A stretch of DNA of 64,000 nt from Tomocerus qinae (GCA_020055645.1 CM034546.1:42594001-42658000); one strand, 5' to 3'. Positions 1 to 13,860 are shown, numbered from the stretch's first letter. Notes: generated from the letters alone by a model not told the origin. A program made the numbers and translations.

Positions 1-852
1 CTAGGTCTTGTCGGGTATTGATTAACAAAAATAATAGTGTTGAGGGAGTTGGTAATAGGCCCCCAATTGAGGCCTGCGCCCAATCCTACCACTCTGTATT
101 GAGGCAGTACACCCCATATAACATACAAACATACATACATTGATGCTACCATACTACCATTAAGCTAACTTGACGTCAAACCTTTGCCAATTAATACATA
201 ATTTTTAAAATACAAAATAAAATAATAAATAATAACAAATAATAAATTTCTGCAAAATTGCGTAAAACCAGTACTTCCTCTCTGTCAGGAGGAAACAAGG
301 GACGGTTTTTAAAAAATTCCATATTTTATCAATGTAAAATCTCCATCTCCGACTCACCAAATGAGAAATCATGAAAAGGCTAATTGGATTTAATATAAAA
401 AACCTATTTATCTGAAATACATTCTTCTCGTCGTACAACATTGCTCCGGAATACACACAGCTTTATTTATAACAGAGCCTGGGTCCTGTGTGGTAGGCAA
501 GTGTTGAATATATAGTTATTAAAACATTCTTTCTTCGTGTGATTTTGTGTTGTAAGGTGCCTTGCTTGCTAGTGTTATGTTTTTTGTACCTAACTTTAAA
601 TAGTATAATGTATTTTCGTGGCAAAAATAAATTATTTCCTTCCACACTTAAAAAGTAAGTATTTGCCATTTCAGATCGTGCGTGTGCCAAATAAATGAAT
701 AATACACCAAGCAAAACGAATGTCATCATCGTCATAAAATAAATACTTTCCATTTTGACATATTATTGAAACTTGACACAACGCAGTTCGTATTCCAGTG
801 CAGTGCAGCATTGTAAGATGCCAAACAGGTTTTTCTGCATGAAATTCTAAAA
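1..852. other. Upstream intergenic region, no firm gene
   Basis: AT-rich sequence with no convincing gene. A minus-strand reading frame at 463-753 starts with a hydrophobic, signal-peptide-like stretch, then turns into low-complexity translation. It could be the first exon of a divergently transcribed gene, but no second exon was found. The stretch just before 853 should hold the promoter of the NLR-like gene; no clear core promoter motif was identified. Confidence 0.4.
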
Positions 853-3800
853 ATGGACAATTTCAAAATTGTGAGTGATTTGCTGAGTAAACTCAACTTG
901 ATTTGTCATATTACCAAATTCAAAAGTAAGTTCAATCATTTAAGCTTGGAATTGGAAATTTAATGAATCGTGAAAATTGAACTCCAGATAAATAATACTA
1001 ATAAATATCATTTGGTTCATTAATTATCCATTTTAGCATGAATAACTTATACAAATAAAGTCAGTAATGCTTAATGTCAATCATTATTATTTTCAATTTT
1101 AGACGAGGAGTATGACGATGATTGTCTGCTAGGTGCAAGTGATTCTGATTTGAAAGAATTAGGACTATCTTTGGGGGAACGGAAGAAATTGCTTGCCAGT
1201 ATAAAGAATTTTATAGCAAAAAACGTATGATCATAATTTTATTGCTTAATATGTTCATGTAAATTATTGATTATGAAGTACATATTACATGTACACTAGA
1301 CTAGGTGTTATAATTTTATATTACAAACGTTTATAACTAATCAAAATTATATATTTTATTATTAACATTTTGGCGACATATGACGTTTATTATTTTATAA
1401 TGTTCATATTGGGTGCAATTTTAACAACTTTAAATGTAATTGAAATTGAAAACAGGTAATTGAAGAACAGCTGGCTGACTTTTACAATCACAACGATTTT
1501 ATAAACTTCCACAGAATAGACAGAACTCCGCTTAGTTTAGACACATGTTACGTGAATCTGACTGTAGTACCGATGAATGTGTACAATCCAAAGGAAAAGA
1601 CGGAATACAAAGCTTTTGAAAGCGATTTCATTCGACCAAGAAGCAGTGAGGAATTGATTTACGATGAAAATGAAAAATGCATTATAATCGAATTGAAGAA
1701 TTTGTTTGAAAACAAAAAGAATGTAAACTGGGAAAATGTAGATTTCAAGAGAATTCTCATTTTTGGTCGCGCAGGAGTTGGGAAAACGACATTATGCAAA
1801 AAGATTGTGTATGATTACTACAAGAAAAATGTATGGAAAAACAATTTTCATCGTGTAATTTGGATCGCTTTGCGTGATTTAAAACAAATCGCAAAACCAG
1901 AAAGCAAAAGTCACGCAGAATTGTCGGATGTCTACACACGTCGGTTTTTTAACCGGAAAGAAGATGGAATTGCGTTTTCAGATGCAATTACACAAGAGGA
2001 AAGAAATGGAGAAAAGATTCTATTTATTTTGGATGGCTGGGATGAAATAGAAGAATTACTAGCCGATGGCCATTGGATGAAGAATGTTTTACTAGATCAA
2101 CTTTTGAAAAAACCGTTTCTTATCGTTACATCTCGACCTTACACAATGGGATTAAAACTTTCTCAATTTGATGAGGTTCTAGAAACAGTTGGATTCACCA
2201 GGGAGAATGTTTTCAATTTCATAAAAAAAATAATCCCTGGAAGCGATATACAGAACAAAGTTTTGAAGTTTGTCAATTCTCACAGCACTATTTCTGGAAT
2301 GGCAAGTATGCCAATTCAGTTGGATATGCTTTGCTACTTATGCAGCAATATCGAAGACCTCGAAAAATGTTTAAACACAGAAACTGCAACAATGACTAAA
2401 TTATATGATGTACTGGTAAAGAAAATGATGGACTTAAATCAAATTCGAAAATTGGGATCTTTGACATTTGAATGGATAAACGACACCTACAAAAATATCT
2501 TCAGCAACTTCAAACGCGGAAAATGTTGCCAATCTATTTCTCAGTTCATTTTCCTGGCTGAAGTTGCTTACAATGCATTCCTAGCGAATCAAATCGAGTT
2601 CAGCGATAAATTCTTCCCAAGTGCCAGTTTATACTCTTTAGAGATTAGAAACCAAGTCAAAGAATCTTATTTTCTGAACTGTCTTAACCCGTCAGAGTCA
2701 GCGCCTGAGAAAAAGAGCTACACATTTATGCACTTGACATTTCAAGAATTTATGGCTGCATTACACATTGTTCATATTTTGGAAAAGGATGAAAGGACAC
2801 AACTTATCTCAAAATATAAATACAACCCCCGGTTTAAAATCATTTGGTCGTTCGTTGCTGGACTTTTTGACGACCCTAACGAACTGGATTTATATTTCAA
2901 TTATTTGGAGAGATCTCCTATAGAAATAACTGGAATCCCTCATCAGTTGCTAATGATTAGTTGCATCAATGAGTGTGAAAGTATACTCAAACCAAAAAGA
3001 ATGGACCGGCTTTTGGAAGAATTGTGGAACTGGCTCCCGTAAGTTGATTTTTTATTCCTCTGGCTACTTTTCTTAGTTTTGTCTTGTCCATGTCCTAATG
3101 ATAATGGTAGTTTTCTAATGTTTTCCATTGCCTAAATCAGGGCAGGGCTACAAAATAACGTCTATCCTTTAAATAATTTTAGGGGCTCTACAACCCCTGT
3201 GTTGGCCATTGGTATCGAACTTCCACAAATGCTGTATGAAAGAATGCTCACAGCGGTCATTGGACTTGATGAGAAAGCAATGAGGATATCCGAAATCTGT
3301 CTTAAAAGTAAATGGCTACCAGATTCAATAGTTTTGAAATTAATAGACATAATACACACAATAGGATTTTCACCTGACTCTTTTGAGTTAGTGACAGAAA
3401 AGTTGCAAGATATTTTGTCTTCTAAAAAGGGGTTCATTGGTCTGAACATTATTGAGCGGATTGAAATTATTCTAAATGACTTACTGGACTTGTTGAATGA
3501 AGCCAATAGTTCAAGCTATCAAGAAGCCTTGAATACTTCAAGTATTTTAATCAACTTACTAGTCGATTGCGAACTGAAAGATGATCTTTGCCAGACTTTA
3601 CTAAATATTTTTGAAGCAGTAGCAAAGGCAACTGAAAAAATTGACTCAAAAACAAGAAATGCTGTATTAATGACGATTTCCTCTGTAATTGGGAATTCTC
3701 GCTCTGATTACAAAAACCAATTACTTCACAAGCTTACAGAGTTGCTATCCATGAAAAATAATCGACAGATCCAGACCTCGGCTATTCTTTGTTTGGGAAA

Positions 3801-6300
3801 CATTAAATTCTTAACTTCCGAGATGCAAATTTTCCTTGCAGAAAACTTTGAATCCTTTTCTCTTGGGGCGACAAGAATCTTACAGAGGCAATTACTTGAT
3901 GGTTGTTCCATTGAGAAAATAGTAAGCCATCTGAGAAATGGTCCTAGTTATGAAGGCAAACGTTATTGCTTGCATGTGCTATCATCGCAACATAATTTAT
4001 CCGAAAACATTCAGAAACAGATCCTTGATGAATTTGAAACCACAGACGATCTAGATTTGAAACAAGCCATTTTACATTTATTTATGGGTCAATTTAATAT
4101 CTCAGATGAAATTGCTGACAAACTAATGGCACATTGGGAAAGTGACGATGTTCTCCTATACTTGTATGGTGATATCCATTGGGAAAACTATTCAACTATT
4201 CCAGTACAAATCCTCAATGAATTCGGTCGAATTTTTGTCGATTGCGATGAAGAAGACAATGATGAATACCATGAATGCATTATCAGAATTTTAATTTATT
4301 TGAAAGGGAAGCAAATCCCTGAAATAATGAGAGCAAGTTTATTCTCCCGTTTAAAAAGGAAACCTCTTAATTCTGAAAGTATTCAAGAATTAAAATCCAT
4401 TTTAGATTGTTTACTATTCCATTGCGTGTTTTGTCACTTGCCAGAATTTCCTTGCGTGCTAATTGACTTGGCTGTAGACTACGACATATTAGCTAGACCA
4501 ATTAGCAATGTTTTTAAACAGCATCAGCATTTATTTACTGACAGTACAATTACAAAGTTGTATAAACTAGCACTCAACTCCACTAACGATGATAAATTAA
4601 TTAATGTTTTTCAAATTTTATCAAACTACAAAAAAGTGGCAACGGAAGTTCTTTTTAAAGCTATGTGTTTCCTCCGTTCTGTAAAACTGCCAATGATTAT
4701 TAATAGACAGTTCTCAGTTAGAAGTACTTTGTGTACCTTGCTTAAAAACCAAGAACATTTCACCAGATCGGTACTATTACATATTTTAGACATAACAAAT
4801 TGGTACAGCGATGATTATTATGCGAAACATGTAAACAAAGTCATTTCCTTTGTACCATTAGCAGAAATAGTTGAAAATCTTACTGAATCAAATTGGAAAA
4901 ATGTATTTGATCACGTAATTTGGCATAAGATAAAGCTGGGCAACATTCCTGTACCAGTCTTTCAAATAATGGAACATGAAAACAAACTGGCAATGTTAAA
5001 CCCTGCTCAAAATGATCCACAAGAAATAAAATATTTAGAGCCGTCCTATTTAATAGATGAAATAAGAAAACTATCGAATCGGCCAATTAGACCTGACACT
5101 TTGACGATATTTTTCAAGTTTCGCTCTAAACAAGAGAGCTTATTGCACATCCAAAAACTGCCAAAGGTTTTCTCAATTCAAAGAATGGACTTATTAGTCT
5201 ACACAAACCCATTGTGTAAGTATATAAAGTTTTATATTTACAAGGAAAAACCATCTGACGAAGATTTTGATCTTTTACTGCAAGAAATCGCAATGAGATT
5301 GGAAAATTATGATTTCTTGCATTTAGATCTTCGTGACAATCATTTGAAAGATGAAAACATACACAGATTAAAAGAATGTTTACGGAACTGTCAGAAAAAG
5401 ATTTCTACTTTGATTCTATCAAATAATCACATCACTTGCGGTAAAGATGGTCTTCGATCATTGCTGGATAAGTCTTTTTGTACCAAAATTGGCCTGAAGA
5501 ATTTATATCTAGATCGGAACAATATTTATTTGACACAGGAAGATTTCAACAGTTCTCTGAGAAAAACGGATTCACTTCTAGCAGAATCTGGATTAGAAAT
5601 ATTGGATCTCTCTGGTAATTTCATACCTGAAGGAAAATTAGGTCGCTTTAGTGACAATATCCTTGCTCCTCGACATATTCTCTTAAGCAGTGGATTGTCA
5701 ATAGAAGAGTTGGAAATAAACGTCAGATTTATAAAAAATTCTTCTGTCCTTAACTCGTGTGAAGTGACAGACGACTCTTTCAGCTTCACTCCCATTCATA
5801 ATCAGTTTTACTATTTGAAACCAGATTTGGAATCTCCAAGAAGAATTAGCAAATCAGTCGGCTGTATTATTTTGGCATATGCCAAATCAAGTTTTCTTTC
5901 TAAGCATGCATTTTTTGGCATTGACTGGGTCCCTCCTGACCAATGTGATAATTTTGGCCAAAGACAACTCATCAAATCTGAACTTGTGATAAATCGAGAT
6001 GATAAAAGCCTGATCAGAATCAAAATTCTGCAAATACCGCCAACAAAATTTGTTGAAGACTTCAGTGCTGAAAATGTCAAAATTAGAGGAGTCATTTTTG
6101 CAGCAACGGAAAAAATAAGCAAATTCCTCGATGCCATTTACAGAAGCAGAGATACTGCAAATATTTATGAATATAAACTTTTAGCATCTTCTAGTAGTAG
6201 TTATCGAGGACAATTCAATTGTATTACTTGGGCTGATATAATGCTTCAACAAATTGGAATAACCCTCGACACAATGAAAACATCTTATCGACTTTCCTGA
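853..6300 (+). CDS. NLR-like protein: SAM-NACHT-helical repeats-LRR
   Basis: Four exons read by eye: 853-925, 1103-1224, 1456-3038 and 3183-6300. All junctions are GT-AG and in phase, giving about 1631 residues. Residues 1-65 (exons 1-2) look like a SAM domain, with the pattern DSDLKELGLSLGERKKLL. A NACHT P-loop NTPase follows: Walker A GRAGVGKTT near 169-177, Walker B ILFILDGWDE near 253-262, then a TSRP sensor-like motif. Exon 4 begins with long helical HEAT/armadillo-like repeats. Three or so leucine-rich repeats lie near residues 1300-1415 (HLDLRDNHL, LYLDRNN, LEILDLSGN). STAND ATPases of this kind usually act as cytosolic sensors that oligomerise on ligand binding; the ligand here is unknown. 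SAM would be the homotypic signalling module. NACHT-LRR genes are rare in arthropods, so acquisition or unusual retention is possible. The domain call is firm; the function is inferred. Confidence 0.88.
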
Positions 6301-7163
6301 AAACGCTAATAGACTAGCAAATTTTGTTTTCAATGGTCTACGTTAGTAAAGGGCGACGGCATTTTTTCCAAGTTAAGTTAGTTAGTTTTCCAAGCCTATA
6401 ACATCTCGGGAGATGTAATAATGCTTTTCAACATTTTATTCTTATAATCCATTAAATATTTACATGCAAGTCTTTAGAGCCTAATTGTTGAAGTCAATCT
6501 TGTTAACATTATTTCATGATCATAAGTCTTAATGCTTATCGCTTATAATATAAATATATGGATGTCTGAAATCAGAAGCTGTAGAATTACTCTTTGTTTG
6601 TATAAACATTGTAATAATGTTTGACAAATGTATTTGTGTTTGATATGTGTAATTTTGTGTTTGTTTATTTTGGCCATAAATACAATCTTTAATTAGATAT
6701 TTTCATTTGTATAAACTCACTAAAGGACGAGTAAATCATTTATTGCAATTTATAAATTTGTCAGAAAACAGTCAAAATGCAAATAATTAACCTTAAGCAT
6801 CATTGGTTCATTTCTATTACTTATTTATAAATATTATAAATAAATTATTTATTGACGCTACCCCATTTAAAGTCTATTTCTAAATAGCTTAAACGGGCAC
6901 CACTCAATCTCACCACTTTAATTAATTTTGGTTTTGATTTGAGCACTAAAAATTAACGCCTGTCTTCCATAGTAAATACGGGGTGAATGAAAACTATGGA
7001 ATTTAAAAAATGAGCAAAAAATGCAGAAAATTTTGAAACTCTATTTGAATTGAAGTTAATTGAAAATAATTGTAAAGCTTAGTAGCAATATGCATTAACA
7101 CTTATTCTGTATAACAATCATTGTTTGTTTGTACCAACGAAATAAAAGGTTCATTATGTCAAT
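6301..7163. other. 3' flanks of convergent genes
   Basis: Convergent intergenic space between the NLR-like gene (+) and the CD36-like gene (-). It should contain both 3' untranslated regions. It is strongly AT-rich with no sustained reading frame and no repeat that I recognise. Confidence 0.5.
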
Positions 7164-10100
7164 CTATATCGCATCTAAGTGAAAAGCGTCACCGTCATCT
7201 AACACTACCGCTACATTATACATGTATATAACGACTAGTGCCGTAACTACTATGATATTGAAAACAAAGAAACCTTTGTTTTTATATGTAAACTTTTTCA
7301 GAAATAATATAGCAGGTCCCATCAATGCAAGGAAGATGCCTACAGCAAGTACCGACCATCTAGCTGCACTTATGATTTTGAGAGGCTTAAGCAATTTGTT
7401 TTCAAGATATTCAGCACTTTCAGCATCATAATCGACCGTCTGCAAAAAAGGATAGAAATATAGACTTAGAAACTATAAGTAGGTACAGTGTATGAATTTA
7501 AGAGATGTGTATGAAAAAAAATTTGTAATTCGATATTGGATCTTAACTAATGATAACCTATTCAGATAGGGGAATGTAAAAAACAGTTTCTTTCCGATTT
7601 TTGATACACCGCCCCCTTCCCTCAGGACACACCCCCCGAAGGTCGCAAAGCATATACAAAAATTCTCAGAAACTACTCGACCGATTTGGATGAAATTTTT
7701 TTTAAATTGAATAAGACAATATTTGCCCCAGGGGTTCTGCAATTCGTTTCAAAATTCAAACTCCATCATTCAAAATAAATTTCAAAATTTTGAAAAAAGT
7801 CGTTTTTTTGAAATTTACCGTATATAAAGCAAATCTTACTGTAATAGCTAAAGAAACAGCCAGTTTTCATATAACATCAATTTGACCTTTGAAAATGTCA
7901 AAGGTCAACTTTTTGAAACGCTCCTATATATCTTGTGTGACATATCAATCAACGTCTACATAACTCGAGCAGAACGATTATGATGTAAACTGACACAAAT
8001 TTTGTACCAGTAATAGGTCAAAGATCAATTTGGGACAATGTTATTTTTGCTATTTTATAGAAATTGACCTTTGATCTAAAACTGGTACAAAATTCGAGTC
8101 ATTTTACATCATAATCGTTCTGCTCGAGTTATGTAGACGTTGATTGATATGTCACACAAGATATATAGGAGTGTTTCAAAAAGTTGACCTTTGACATTTT
8201 CAAAGGTCAAATTGATGTTATATGAAAACTGGCTGTTTCTTTAGCTATTACAGTAAGATTTGCTTTATATACGGTAAATTTCAAAAAAACGACTTTTTTC
8301 AAAATTTTGAAATTTATTTTGAATGATGGAGTTTGAATTTTGAAACGAATTGCAGAACCCCTGGGGCAAATATTGTCTTATTTAATTTAAAAAAAATTTC
8401 ATTCAAATCGGTCGAGTAGTTTCTGAGAATTTTTGTATATGCTTTGCGACCTTCGGGGGGTGTGCCCTGAGGGAAGGGGGCGGTGTATCAAAAATCGGAA
8501 AGAAACTGTTTTTTACATTCCCCTATCTGAATAGGTTATCATTAGTTAAGATCCAATATCGAATTACAAATTTTTTTTCATACACATCTCTTAAATTCAT
8601 ACACTACATACAGAAAATTAATTTCACAATTATTATTGTCCAGAGTATTATTTCGATTCCAAATTTATTTTACCTCTTCAGCCCATATAATGGGAAATAT
8701 TAATTCCGGAACATTTGCAAAAGCATCACTTTCTCTTGTTATGTACTTCCGAAGCCGTATGTTGACTTGTATCCGTTTTCGTGCATTCAAAAGCACTCCT
8801 GAGTTCTACAACCGGGAAAACAACAAAGTTATTTTATGAAATCGTTATTTGGGATTACAACATTTAATTCAAAAACGTTACTTACAGGTTCTAAAACCAT
8901 TAAAGTACGATGTAGGTCGGCATTCGGTTGTAGACCCGTGTCCTTTTGGTAAATGGGATTTGCACCCAGAAAATGAGGGGTCGACATTACAATTGGTGCA
9001 CCTAAGAAAATACAAAATTGATAATTGCCAGGACAGAAAGTTGTGTATATTTACCATTGCTGATAAAGTCAGGCCGTGGATTAGACACTTTTGACACTCG
9101 TTCCGTGATAATAAAGATCAATCATTTAAATGACACGCTATATTGCTAAATCAATTTTTTACGAAGATAAATGTACACTAATCGGTGTATGTCAATGATT
9201 GTTTTAAAAAAAATTAAGGATTATGCTATTACTTTAGTCGGTAATCATTATTAGTCATATAATAGTTACTAATTACCATTTCTGCAAACTCCAACGTCCA
9301 AGACGCCACTGTATTCACAATCAGTTATATTTTCTTTCAAGCAGAAGCAGCGATTCCATTCGTTTGTTCGAGGGTCCTCAAGCACTTGAGGTGGGGTTGA
9401 AAAGACGTAACCTTTAATCCCTCTGATTTCTGTCTCACCAATATACTCCAAGTATAATGATCGACACATATCCACAACATAAACTCTTAAAACTCGATCC
9501 TGCAGTAGTCAAATACATTTTTATAAATCGTCTTGGAATTAGTAAATTATAACAAAAACATTTCCAATTAAATTACTATCATTTGTTTGACAGTATTTTG
9601 AGCAATTTACTTCTTATGATTATTTTTAATGCATAACTACCGCAATACAGATAAAATTTGTATATGTATCCTTTACCTAGATAAATAAGCCATATATAAT
9701 ATTATGCACTTAACTTCTTATCTAAGGTATATATAATATAACGTGTAGTAAAATGCTATCTCATTGCAACAAAAGTTATTGTGTCAGGTATACTTACGGT
9801 TGTCACAAATGGAGGAAAAATACTTCCATCAGATCCATTAATTCTGTCGCATAGACTAGGCCCAGTGGCATTCCAATAACCTAAATGGGATTTGTGTTCC
9901 CATTGAATGATTTCCCCAAAATGGGAATGGGAAACTTTACCAGAGTTGATTTGGTAGAGTCCATCGTTGGTACCATTTTTCTAATTTCAGACGCAACATA
10001 AAATTTGAATAGTAGCATTAGATAATAAGTCATTCTAATATCCAAATGATAAATGAATTGAGACTTACGCCTTTATACAGTCCGAATCGCCCTCCATCAA

Positions 10101-11349
10101 ATTCTTTGGGTAAGAATAGACTAATCAACCCATGTTCTGTGTATGTAGTTACATCGTAACCGTTAAAAGTCAAGTCCCTGACACTTACTCCTCTTAAAAT
10201 TATCTTTTCTCCTTCGTCTTCTAGAATCTTCATTATAGTGCCAGTAGCAAGTGGGAATACATCTTGTATGCCGTTTATAACAGACTAAAATTAATTAAAA
10301 AATTTAATTCAAGATGCTACATAAAAGAAGTAAATTAATTTTGGTAGCTTTGTCGGAAAATTATCGCCAATTTTTGAAGATTGTGTAACTTACTAGGTAT
10401 GCCACGTTTATTACATCATAAGTATCGTTATCAGATCCGTATGATTCTTCTTCGTTGAAAAAGTAAGTGATATTTTGTCTGTAGAATACAGTGTCAGATT
10501 TTTCTTCCAAATCCCACTTAATCCTTTTCTCTCTGTTAGCATTTACAAATTTATTATCAGTTTTTATTAAGGGAAGTATCTAAAGAAATTAAAGATGCAC
10601 TTATATTAATAATTTATTACTCGTAAACGTAAGGACCAAATTCTTGTAGCTTGGGATTTTCTCCTCTTAATTCTACTCCATCTGGATTTCTGACATGAAA
10701 TATGTAAAACTTCAGTTTAATTGGCAGTGTTATGTTACTCCATTTATTCCAAGTTTCTGATCCGTTCACAAGTTTTGTTTCCTAAGACACGAAAGTTAAC
10801 ATTATCATTAGGATTTCTTACTAACTATATCGCTTACCAAAAATGTCAAATGAAATCATAAAACCATGATAATGTGTTTATAATGAACTCAAAGTTAAAG
10901 TTTTGTTAAGTTATAAACATATATCTACTTTGAAATGTAACGGGGACATTCTAAACGAAATAAAATTGTATTTTCATAAAAACCTCTTCACCGTAATAGT
11001 TTTGGTGTAATAAGATTCAAGTGTTATAATATTGTCAACAACTATAAATATTACACAATCACAAAGAAATTTATTGTTCTGAGGAGAATAGTGCAGCAGT
11101 AAAGTCTTACATCTCGTCGCGTAGACGATCAAATAAAAGAGAAAAGAAAATGGGTGCAAAAGATACAATATAAAAGTTACCTAAAATGTTATTCAAATTA
11201 GCTAGTAAAATGAAAGTGCAGGTAGTACCTACCTCTTTTATTCGCTTATCAACTACATTTGGAAGAACAGCCCATCCCACTATTGCTGCAATGGCAATAA
11301 TTATGATTCCAACAATTGTAACAGAGCTAAAAACAATTTTCACGTACAT
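7164..11349 (-). CDS. CD36-family scavenger receptor class B
   Basis: Nine exons on the minus strand: 11349-11233, 10781-10621, 10532-10394, 10284-10069, 9980-9798, 9499-9277, 9001-8886, 8805-8674 and 7439-7164. Every junction is GT-AG and in phase, and the protein is 520 residues, the usual family size. Exon 1 is the N-terminal membrane anchor after a short cytosolic start. Exon 2 carries the family pattern LKFYIFHVRNPD and QEFGPYVY. Exons 6-7 give the Cys-rich stretch and the hallmark STPHFLGANPIY. Exon 8 has VNIRLRKYI and PIIWAEE, and exon 9 the C-terminal membrane segment and tail. Family members are two-pass surface or lysosomal receptors that bind lipids, lipoproteins or apoptotic cells. 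Which subgroup (croquemort-, emp-, ninaD- or SNMP-like) I cannot say. The last intron holds a 1.1 kb fold-back repeat. Confidence 0.95.
7487..8605. repeat. Long fold-back (inverted) repeat in CD36 intron
   Basis: Two arms of about 540 bp (roughly 7487-8030 and 8062-8605) are near-perfect reverse complements around a loop of about 30 bp centred at 8046. Only scattered mismatches are visible, for example in the A/T run near 8390. No protein is encoded and no clear target duplication was found. It lies wholly inside the last intron of the CD36-like gene, so transcription of that gene would produce a long RNA hairpin. Best described as a non-autonomous fold-back element; the superfamily is unknown. 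Confidence 0.93.
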
Positions 11350-12118
11350 TATAAAGCTGTTTTTCTTGAAACCGTATATGTTAAAATTTGCTCAAAACTA
11401 TATTTTGGTAAATGAATAGTTTGTAAAATGCATTGCTCATAATTTTGCAAGTACACCAGTACAACTTTGATACCTGGAATCTGATCTTATCAATTTGGAT
11501 TATACAAAGTAATTCCTCCTTAATACATGCATATAAAACCTAGTTGTGCATACGTGTATGAAGGGCTTATGCAAAAAAGACATCCGACAGCAGAGACCCA
11601 TAAACACAGTCCTCGATTTTTCATTTAAAAGTTAATAAACAGATCCATGATCACTATAATACATTCGGGTCTAGTGCCTTTCCATCACAATACTATCATC
11701 ATATTACGATCATATATTAATGTTATGAGCAATATATTTAACATAAATATTTCAGCATGCAGTATTACAAAGTTATGTAGTTTGATTGCACACTAATCCC
11801 CACGAGCTTTATATGATTATACTGTTAATCTTAATCCAGAGTTACGATAAATTTAATTCCTTCAAAATTGTCAATTTCTAATTATTGTTCGTAATAAATC
11901 TTGTATAATTGTTTCAACCATTCAACCGATCACAATTCCATTTTGTTGTTCGTAATGTAGTAATATTTAAAATAATAAATTATGAATGATTTCTGAGGAA
12001 ATACAAACACGCCCTTCTTGCAAGGTCCCCTTCTAGTCTTTATTACGCAATTATCCAGAGGAAACCATGTATACAATTACCAGACAAAAAAGTCCCATCT
12101 AAATTCGGGGTAAAACAA

Positions 12119-12179
12119 CCTAACGAACTGACAAAAGCAGTTCGTTAGGCAAATTATAAGCAACATAGCTTATAATTTG
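12119..12179. repeat. Two adjacent perfect 12 bp hairpins
   Basis: Stem 12119-12130 pairs with 12138-12149 (CCTAACGAACTG and its reverse complement, 7 base loop). Directly after it 12150-12161 pairs with 12168-12179 (CAAATTATAAGC, 6 base loop). Both stems are perfect. They may be a tiny fold-back element or a transcribed structure; nothing more can be said. Confidence 0.7.
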
Positions 12180-12769
12180 TTGCTATACAACAACAACTTG
12201 GCCCAAAGGCCACACGGCCATAGTACCATTTACCAAAGTTGCAATAACCAATCCTTATATTTTGGGTAGTCATTAAGAGTGTAGAAATATTTTGCCAAGC
12301 ATAATATGATATGGTGTCATAATAAAACAAGGATTATTATAAGCTCTTAAGTAAACCGTACTGTTCCATTATTGCCAAATGGACTATTTTCCCATTGGAT
12401 TTCCATATTGAGATTGTGACCATCAAATTTATTTAAATTTAACTGAATTTACTTGTCGGGGATTATGTGTCAAGTGCCAGCAACGCGCAACAATGCTGAC
12501 TTGAATGCAAATATTATTTGCATGCCCATGAGCAATATTCCCATTTGTGTCAAGTAACTGGAGATATGTTGTATAGTAGTAGCGTAAATAAAGTAAAACT
12601 ACAGATATATATGAACAATAATTTTGCTATTCATCAAGCAATCAAGCACTCACTCTCACTCTTTTGCAAACATTAATATACCTTTGTTGTCTGCCTGACT
12701 TCTGTACCAGCGAGCTAAAAGCTGCTGCATGGCTATGATTTATAAGAGTTTAATTCCTTTGTATATGTT

Positions 12770-13432
12770 TACTATTTTTGTCTGTCTGTCCGTCCTTCCG
12801 TCTGGGAAACCTTGTGGGCAATAACTTTCAAATGGTTTGAGCTATAGTGTTCAAATTTTCAGGGTACCATCTTAAGATTAAACGAAGATCAAGGTCGTAA
12901 ATAGGTAAAATCGGTGACACTCCTGACCAAGGGAGGGGTTTAAAATTTTTTTTAAATCGATGAAGCTTAAGCTATATACATCGTAGAAAGGAGTGTAATA
13001 GCTCGTTCGAAAGCAAAAAGATATATGGACGCTACTAATGAGGTCACAATTATCCCCTGACAGGAGAAAGGGGTGGAAAATAAGAGGAAATTAAAATTAG
13101 TGTAACTTTGGTTCTATTAAAATCATAAAGCCGTGTTATTTGCCTTATTCGAAAGTAAAAAAATCTTTAACAACAATAATAAATAGGCCGCACCTCTCTT
13201 TGATGATGGAAGTGAGTGATTAACTAATAATTGACTTAATTCTGTACTGCTCACAGTAAAATATCGTGTAATGACTTATTCGAAAGCTGACAATTTTTGT
13301 GACACTTTTGAACAAGCCAATGACAGCCAGAAGACAAATGTTTTGACTCTCTTGGCTTGAAAGTGTTTTGGCTTAGATAAACTCCTTTGCAATTATACTT
13401 CCGTTTTGTAATGGTTTACTCCCCCTTATAAA
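12770..13432. repeat. Dispersed repeat with TCTGTCTGTCCGTCC start
   Basis: Non-coding repeat related to the one at 25492-26133. Both begin with a short TTTA-containing end followed by a CTGTCTGTCCGTCC tract, then a sentence-like AT-rich body (AACTTT..AA.GGTT.., CAAATTTTCAGGG). Both end with ACTCCT.TGC then ..CCGTTTTG.AA.GGTTTA. This copy is older and its ends are diverged, so the borders are approximate. It is a non-autonomous transposon-like family. Confidence 0.55.
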
Positions 13433-13860
13433 TATAATATGAACTATATATAGATATTGTACGGTCATTTATATGGTTCAGATTCAGATATAATATAGTT
13501 CATTCATAATGACGATGAGTAATGTTTGGTGGGTGTGGGTGTAAACGTGGAATACAATTCTAACTGTACAGTGTGTGCATAACAGACTAAGTCACTCACT
13601 CTTTGGTATTTGTACTATTGATAGATGTATAAGAGTGCGAACGTGAATATTATATGAATATATTGGTTTAGGTTTAGTAAATGTCCAAGCCTGACTCTGA
13701 CTGCATGAGGAATGAATGAACAGAGAAACAGAAACAGACCAAGTGGAATTCAGAGCAAAGCAAACACAGAGGAGGAGTGACTGAAAGATAAATAAACTAC
13801 GAAAATAAATTGAGGTCACAAAAAGAAAACTACAAAGCTGAAGATGAAGATTTTATCAAT

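Larger units (their letters stand above)
11350..13860. other. Intergenic region between CD36-like and EHD genes
   Basis: AT-rich DNA with no supported coding exon. The first part (11350 to about 11500) should include the promoter and leader of the minus-strand CD36-like gene. The rest holds two small perfect hairpins near 12.1 kb and a dispersed repeat at about 12.77-13.43 kb, listed separately. Confidence 0.5.

Noticed and set aside
463..753. Minus-strand frame with a signal-peptide-like start
   Set aside because: Only the first 50 or so residues look protein-like; no partner exon or family resemblance was found.
8849..9094. Plus-strand open frame over this stretch
   Set aside because: It is the antisense shadow of CD36 exon 7, whose minus-strand reading carries the family hallmark STPHFLG.
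12770..13432. CTGTCTGTCCGTCC tract as a simple microsatellite
   Set aside because: The same tract recurs inside a longer shared sequence at 25.5 kb, so it is part of a dispersed repeat.
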